Shown piece after piece: positions 60,204-64,000 of a stretch of 64,000 nt of DNA. Below the pieces are notes generated by a model. That model saw only the letters and a list, made by a program, of their open reading frames with translations, had not been told where the DNA came from and did not search any database. Both the position numbers and the translations under genes were made by a program. Source of the stretch: Arthrobacter oryzae (GTDB lineage: Bacteria > Actinomycetota > Actinomycetes > Actinomycetales > Micrococcaceae); assembly GCF_030812315.1 (NCBI RefSeq), contig NZ_JAUSSM010000004.1:248001-312000 (forward strand), read 5' to 3'. The first letter of the stretch is position 1, and every line of letters begins with the position of its first letter.

Positions 60204-61500
60204 GTCCTGCCTGCCGCACCACTTCGCCCCAGGACTGTTGTGCCAGGTCAGCAACAGCTGCCAGGATCTCCGACGGCGGCAGGGAAAGATCAAGCGGGTA
60301 CTCCACCACGTCGATGTCGGTATTGAGGATGCGGCGGAGCTTCATTTCCCCCGCGCCTGCGTACACCAGCCACGCGGTGGGAACCCGTAGGGCCGTGCAG
60401 AACGCGAGCATCTGAAAATGGTCCCCGGACAGTGACGCGCCCTGGTCCGTGGCTGCCCGGTATTTGGTGTCGTAGACCACCACAGGACGGCCGCCCAGGA
60501 GGTGCACTGCGTCCGGGCTCACCGTGAGCCGGTCTGAGTCGCGCACGGCCTCGTTCAGCAGGGCGTTGTACTGCAGCCGCATCTCGCCCGGGTAGGCCGC
60601 CATGGCTTCGCGGAGCGCCGTCCCCACGAAATCCTCGAACACCTGACCCATGTCCACCACGAACGACGCCGTCTGCTGCTTTCCGTCGCCGGCTTCGGCC
60701 GAGGCGTTGCGCAGGATCACCTCGGACAGGCGGAGCACCGCGTGATACCGCGCGTTCATCCTGGTGGGCCGCCACGGCGGCAGCGGCGCTCCGGACTGAA
60801 GGCGGGTGACGGCGTCGAGCTTGCCTTTAAGCTGCCGGAGGCGGCTCTGGACGTCGGGCCGCACGCGGGGCACCTGCGCCATGCGCTCGAGGGCGGCCCG
60901 CAGGATGCGGTTCTCGGCAATGTCCTCGGTGAATTCGTCGTACGACACTTCCAAGGGCACGAGCATTCCCGGCCGGCGGGAAATCTGGTCCGAAATGCGG
61001 ATCCTGCCTTTGACCGTCCGCAACGATTCATCAACGGTGAGGTAGCCCTGCAGGACACCGCGGCTCAAGGCCCGGTCCGCCAGTTGCGCCAGCGATTCAG
61101 CCAGCGCGCTCCACAGGTCCGAGTCCTCCACCGCGGCCACCGGATCCTCGCGAAAGCCCTGGTTCCCTGCATAGCTGAGGAGGAACAACAGCCGGCTGAG
61201 GCCCAGGCGGTCCTTCGGCCGGACTTCCAGCTGCACTGTGGGCGTGCGTACGGACCCCACCATGCCCACCGGCTCGATCCTGAACAGGCCCATGCCCATC
61301 GGGGACGCCTTGGCAAGGCCGCTGGCGTTCAGGAACGCGGCACTGGCTGCGTCAAGCTTGTCCACCACGCCGCCGGACAGCTCATCGAGGACGATGTGGC
61401 GGACCGCTTTGGCGGAGCTGGAGGGTTTCCGTGCCGGCAGCGGCGGAACAGCGACCTGCAGTCCGTTAGCGGGACGCAAGGCGGCCCAGCAGTTGCTCAA
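60160..61500 (-). CDS. mcrC: McrC-type nuclease subunit of a type IV restriction system
   Basis: A 446-residue McrC-family protein that cuts modified DNA together with the AAA+ McrB partner. The N-terminal 200 residues are the partner-binding region (VQLEVRPKDRLGLSRLLFLLSYAG), and the C-terminal half is a PD-(D/E)xK nuclease: VSPDAVHLLGG, then VVYDTKYRA. The start is probably TTG 61500, overlapping the mcrB end by 35 bp; a TTG at 61479 is the alternative and no ATG fits. Co-translated with mcrB. Confidence 0.9.
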   Translation of the reverse strand: MSNCWAALRPANGLQVAVPPLPARKPSSSAKAVRHIVLDELSGGVVDKLDAASAAFLNASGLAKASPMGMGLFRIEPVGMVGSVRTPTVQLEVRPKDRLGLSRLLFLLSYAGNQGFREDPVAAVEDSDLWSALAESLAQLADRALSRGVLQGYLTVDESLRTVKGRIRISDQISRRPGMLVPLEVSYDEFTEDIAENRILRAALERMAQVPRVRPDVQSRLRQLKGKLDAVTRLQSGAPLPPWRPTRMNARYHAVLRLSEVILRNASAEAGDGKQQTASFVVDMGQVFEDFVGTALREAMAAYPGEMRLQYNALLNEAVRDSDRLTVSPDAVHLLGGRPVVVYDTKYRAATDQGASLSGDHFQMLAFCTALRVPTAWLVYAGAGEMKLRRILNTDIDVVEYPLDLSLPPSEILAAVADLAQQSWGEVVRQAGLNQGSRARSGPALT

Positions 61501-63697
61501 GCCCGAAGCGCTCTTGCAGCTGGGCCCGGTTCAGCTGCCCGTGGTAGTGCTCCTCGAGCAGGGGCATCAGCTCGTATTTCCAGATCCGGCGCAGGCCGGA
61601 AGGGGTCTGGGCCGCCTTCTTCATGAAGTAGGACGGCCCGATCATGAGGTCGCGGTCCCATTCGTCGATGGCGTCATTGAGTGCATCAAGCAGGAGGGCC
61701 GGGGTGGTGTCAAGGTCCCGGGCCTGCAGGAAGCGGAGCAGGGAACCCTTCACTGGTTCGGTCTTGGGATGCAGTTCAATGAAGGAGAAGCGCCGGCGGA
61801 TGGCGGCATCCATCATGGCGATCGAGCGGTCCGCCGTGTTCATGGTGCCGATGATGTACAGGTTGTCCGGGAGCGTGAACGGTTCATTGGGGCTGTACTG
61901 AAGGTAGATCCGGTCGTCGCGGTACTCCAGCAGGAAGTACAGCTCGCCGAAAACCTTGGCCAGGTTGGCACGGTTCATCTCATCGATGATCAGGAAGTAC
62001 GGCTTCTTTTCATTGCCGGGCTTGGCAGCTTCCTCCGCCAAACGCCGCAGCGGGCCAGCCACGAGCTTGAAGGACACCTGTCCTTCGTCGGTCTTGTCCG
62101 GGCGGAAGCCCTCGAAAAAGTCCTCGTAGGCATACGAGGGGTGGAACTGCACCAGCTTGACGCGTTCGTCCGTGCTGTCGCCGGCAAGCTCGGCCGCCAG
62201 GTGCTTGGCGAGGTAGGTTTTGCCGGTTCCGGGCGGGCCGTACAGCACGAGCTGCCGGTTCTCCTCCAGGAGCTCAGCGATTTCCTGCAGCGGTTCCAGG
62301 TCCATGTGCAGGGAGGCCGCGAACTCCTCCGTTAGCGGACGGAACCCTTCCGGGACGGGTTCGACGACGGCGGCCGGCGCGGCGGCGTCGTCGGCCTCCG
62401 CTTCCGCTTCGGCGGGCAACAGTGCCTGCAGGGCCTGCACCACCCTGGTGACGTCCACGATGATCCCCGGTGTGGCCAGCTGGCGCTGGACGTGGCGGGG
62501 CAGGTCCGTCATGCTGTGGGCTTCGTCGAACCAGCGCACCTTGCGCCGCATCCTGCGGTTGTCCTCGTTGTGCTCCGGCTCGCCCAGGACGACGCCAAGC
62601 CGGACAGAGCCGGCGTGCTGGTACAGGACGAGGTCGCCCGGTTTCATGACAGTGAGGAACGCGAAGACGGCGGTCTTGTTGTCCTCGCGCTCCACGTAGC
62701 CAAGATGTTTGTAGTCCTCGTCCACGGCGTGCTGGACCAGTCCTGCAGTGACACCGGGGCCCAGGAGCCGCAGGTGCTCGACGTCGAGTGTCACCTTCTC
62801 TTCCCCGTGCCACGCCGACAGCAGGTCCTTGACGTCGTGGTGGGTGCGCAGCAGCCACGCACGGCGGCCCGGATCCCCCACCTTGCGCCACTGGCTCACC
62901 AGCTGGCGGGCGTACCAGTCGATGCGCTGGCCCGCCTGCTTGTCGAGGTACAGGCGGATGCGGTGGATGTCAGCGGTGATTTCCTCGTCGCTGTCGCCCT
63001 TTGCGCCGCCCACCAGGGAAGCGAAAGCGTCCCGGATTTCCTGCCGCTCGACGTCAGCCACTACGGGCTCGAAGTAGCTGGGCCAGGCCAGGTATTCGAT
63101 GCTGCGGCGGATTGCGGGCTGGTCATCCGGTGTCCCGGCCGCGAGCAGGTGGAAGGCCTGGGGATCCTTCAACGCCTTGGCCATCGCGGCCGCGGACTGC
63201 CGGTCCACGTGCTGTACAAAACGGCACAGCCACCTCAGGTGGTCCCAGATGGTCCAGTTGAACTCGGCAGTGCGGTCGCGGATAACGCCGTGGTCAGTCA
63301 TGCCCTGGTAAAGCTCGCCCGGCAGTTCAAGCGGCGGCTCGAGCCAAGAGGCAGCTTCTGCCACCCTGGCGCGCTTGACCTTGAGCGATTTCACTTCATG
63401 GGCCAGCGGTAGCGACTGCAGGAAGAGCAGCTCAACGGCAAGCTGCTTGGCTCCGCGGGAGGCGTCCGTCAGGTTCTGGCGCAGGTTGGTCATCATGGGC
63501 GCCTTGGGGTCCGCAACGCCCCGTTCCAGGCGTTCCAGCAGCTCTGTGGCGGCACTTGCCGTCCACGTGGCAGTCCGCCCGTCCAGCGCCGACGGCCTGC
63601 GCTGAAGACCGGCCCCCAGAACAAACCACGCCGCGTCCTCGATCTCCTTGGAGATACCGGGGGCGCGGGTCATGGCAGGCTTCGCGGTGGGGGTCAT
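61466..63697 (-). CDS. mcrB: McrB-type AAA+ GTPase subunit with a PUA/EVE-like middle region
   Basis: A 743-residue motor of a modified-DNA-dependent restriction system. The C-terminal AAA+ module has Walker A GPPGTGKT, HPSYAYEDFFEGFRP, Walker B IIDEMNRANLAKVFGE and GTMNTADRS, the McrB signature that gives GTP preference. The N-terminal 330 residues are helical and unknown. Residues about 335-410 (FAFLTVMKPGDLVLYQHAGSVRLGVVLGEPEH, RKVRWFDE) look like a PUA/EVE-type fold that may read modified bases. ATG 63697 is used; a second ATG is eight codons later. The preceding bases (TAAATTTGAAGGC) could give a leaderless or very short leader mRNA. Confidence 0.9.
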   Translation of the reverse strand: MTPTAKPAMTRAPGISKEIEDAAWFVLGAGLQRRPSALDGRTATWTASAATELLERLERGVADPKAPMMTNLRQNLTDASRGAKQLAVELLFLQSLPLAHEVKSLKVKRARVAEAASWLEPPLELPGELYQGMTDHGVIRDRTAEFNWTIWDHLRWLCRFVQHVDRQSAAAMAKALKDPQAFHLLAAGTPDDQPAIRRSIEYLAWPSYFEPVVADVERQEIRDAFASLVGGAKGDSDEEITADIHRIRLYLDKQAGQRIDWYARQLVSQWRKVGDPGRRAWLLRTHHDVKDLLSAWHGEEKVTLDVEHLRLLGPGVTAGLVQHAVDEDYKHLGYVEREDNKTAVFAFLTVMKPGDLVLYQHAGSVRLGVVLGEPEHNEDNRRMRRKVRWFDEAHSMTDLPRHVQRQLATPGIIVDVTRVVQALQALLPAEAEAEADDAAAPAAVVEPVPEGFRPLTEEFAASLHMDLEPLQEIAELLEENRQLVLYGPPGTGKTYLAKHLAAELAGDSTDERVKLVQFHPSYAYEDFFEGFRPDKTDEGQVSFKLVAGPLRRLAEEAAKPGNEKKPYFLIIDEMNRANLAKVFGELYFLLEYRDDRIYLQYSPNEPFTLPDNLYIIGTMNTADRSIAMMDAAIRRRFSFIELHPKTEPVKGSLLRFLQARDLDTTPALLLDALNDAIDEWDRDLMIGPSYFMKKAAQTPSGLRRIWKYELMPLLEEHYHGQLNRAQLQERFGLEQLLGRLASR

Positions 63698-63856
63698 GCC
63701 TTCAAATTTACAGGCTTAACCTGAACGCAAACACCAAGGACCTCTGCACGCTACTGTTCGGTAGGTGTTGGACGGTGATGGATGTTTACTTGGCCGCCGG
63801 ACTGGCTTCCCAGCTATTTTCGGGCTCCTGGGCCTGCGCCCGACGGGGCCGGCCGG

Positions 63857-64000
63857 CTACTTTCCGACAGCGGGCAGGTTCTTGCGCCCGAACGCAAAAT
63901 AGCTTCCCGGGCCCACGAAATTGATCAGCGTGACCATCCGCCAGACCGCCTTACTGCCACGGATCTGCTCTGCGGGCCGACGGGAAATGTCCCGCTGGGC
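63857..64000 (-). CDS. C-terminal end of a PLDc_N-like small membrane protein
   Basis: A leftward frame entering from the right edge and ending at TAG 63857-63859; 47 codons are visible. The sequence GSKAVWRMVTLINFVGPGSYFAFGRK is typical of the end of short actinobacterial membrane proteins with a phospholipase-D-nuclease N-terminal (PLDc_N) segment: a membrane helix ending in a basic FGRK. The start lies outside the window. The gap 63698-63856 before mcrB shows no gene. Confidence 0.7.
   Translation of the reverse strand, partial: AQRDISRRPAEQIRGSKAVWRMVTLINFVGPGSYFAFGRKNLPAVGK

Overview
The window is chromosomal DNA of a high-GC Gram-positive actinobacterium, most likely Arthrobacter, Pseudarthrobacter or a close relative in the Micrococcaceae. 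The reasons are the strong GC bias at third codon positions, frequent GTG/TTG starts, a LysM-bearing resuscitation-promoting factor, an IdeR/DtxR-type iron box, a DUF6318-type lipoprotein, an MSMEG_6728-type protein, and starts that look leaderless. I see no rRNA, tRNA, CRISPR array, insertion sequence, phage gene or replication origin. No gap between genes exceeds 300 bases.

Layout. 1-2.7 kb: three lipoprotein genes, two of them paralogues. 2.9-5.1 kb: a GH13 alpha-glucosidase and a proline-rich small protein. 5.2-11.6 kb: an alpha/beta hydrolase, a winged-helix/X25 protein, an orphan FdhF/YdeP-type molybdoenzyme with a small partner, a CPBP protease and a membrane protein. 11.7-16.4 kb: an adenine-deaminase-like enzyme, a UvrA paralogue and an Rpf factor. 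16.5-21.6 kb: an iron-siderophore locus (siderophore-interacting protein, binding lipoprotein, two FecCD permeases, ATPase) with an IdeR-like box in its divergent promoter and near-identical hairpin terminators at both ends. 21.8-31.4 kb: small conserved proteins, a gamma-glutamyltransferase homologue and Tex. 31.5-36.6 kb: a CBS protein, a yeast-type cytosine deaminase and a 1224-residue nuclease/RNase H-like/helicase protein.

The metabolic centrepiece is an eight-gene leftward operon at 37.4-44.3 kb, preceded by a GntR/FCD regulator. It encodes a xylose-isomerase-like TIM-barrel protein, a DhaKL-type kinase, an RpiB-type isomerase, an L-gulonate-3-dehydrogenase-like enzyme, an SDR, a 49-residue membrane protein, an ACS-type MFS transporter and a triose-phosphate-isomerase paralogue. 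The kinase and two isomerases match the known L-erythrulose to D-erythrose-4-phosphate route. The other enzymes suggest that erythrulose is made by oxidising a sugar acid at C3 and decarboxylating it. The palindrome TCCTATAGGA, present before both the operon and the regulator gene, is the likely operator.

45.3-51 kb holds an Old Yellow Enzyme, a butanediol-type dehydrogenase and a flavin monooxygenase, opposite a GAF-domain regulator. 51-55.9 kb holds a translationally coupled pair of exported proteins, an FAD hydroxylase, a flavin-binding split-barrel protein, a Vsr endonuclease and a decayed GH26 glycosidase gene. 56-59.2 kb holds an HPt-like protein lacking its histidine, a response regulator and a histidine kinase. 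59.2-63.7 kb holds a TetR repressor, a small unknown gene under a promoter overlapped by a TetR-like palindrome, and an McrBC type IV restriction system. Both window edges cut genes.
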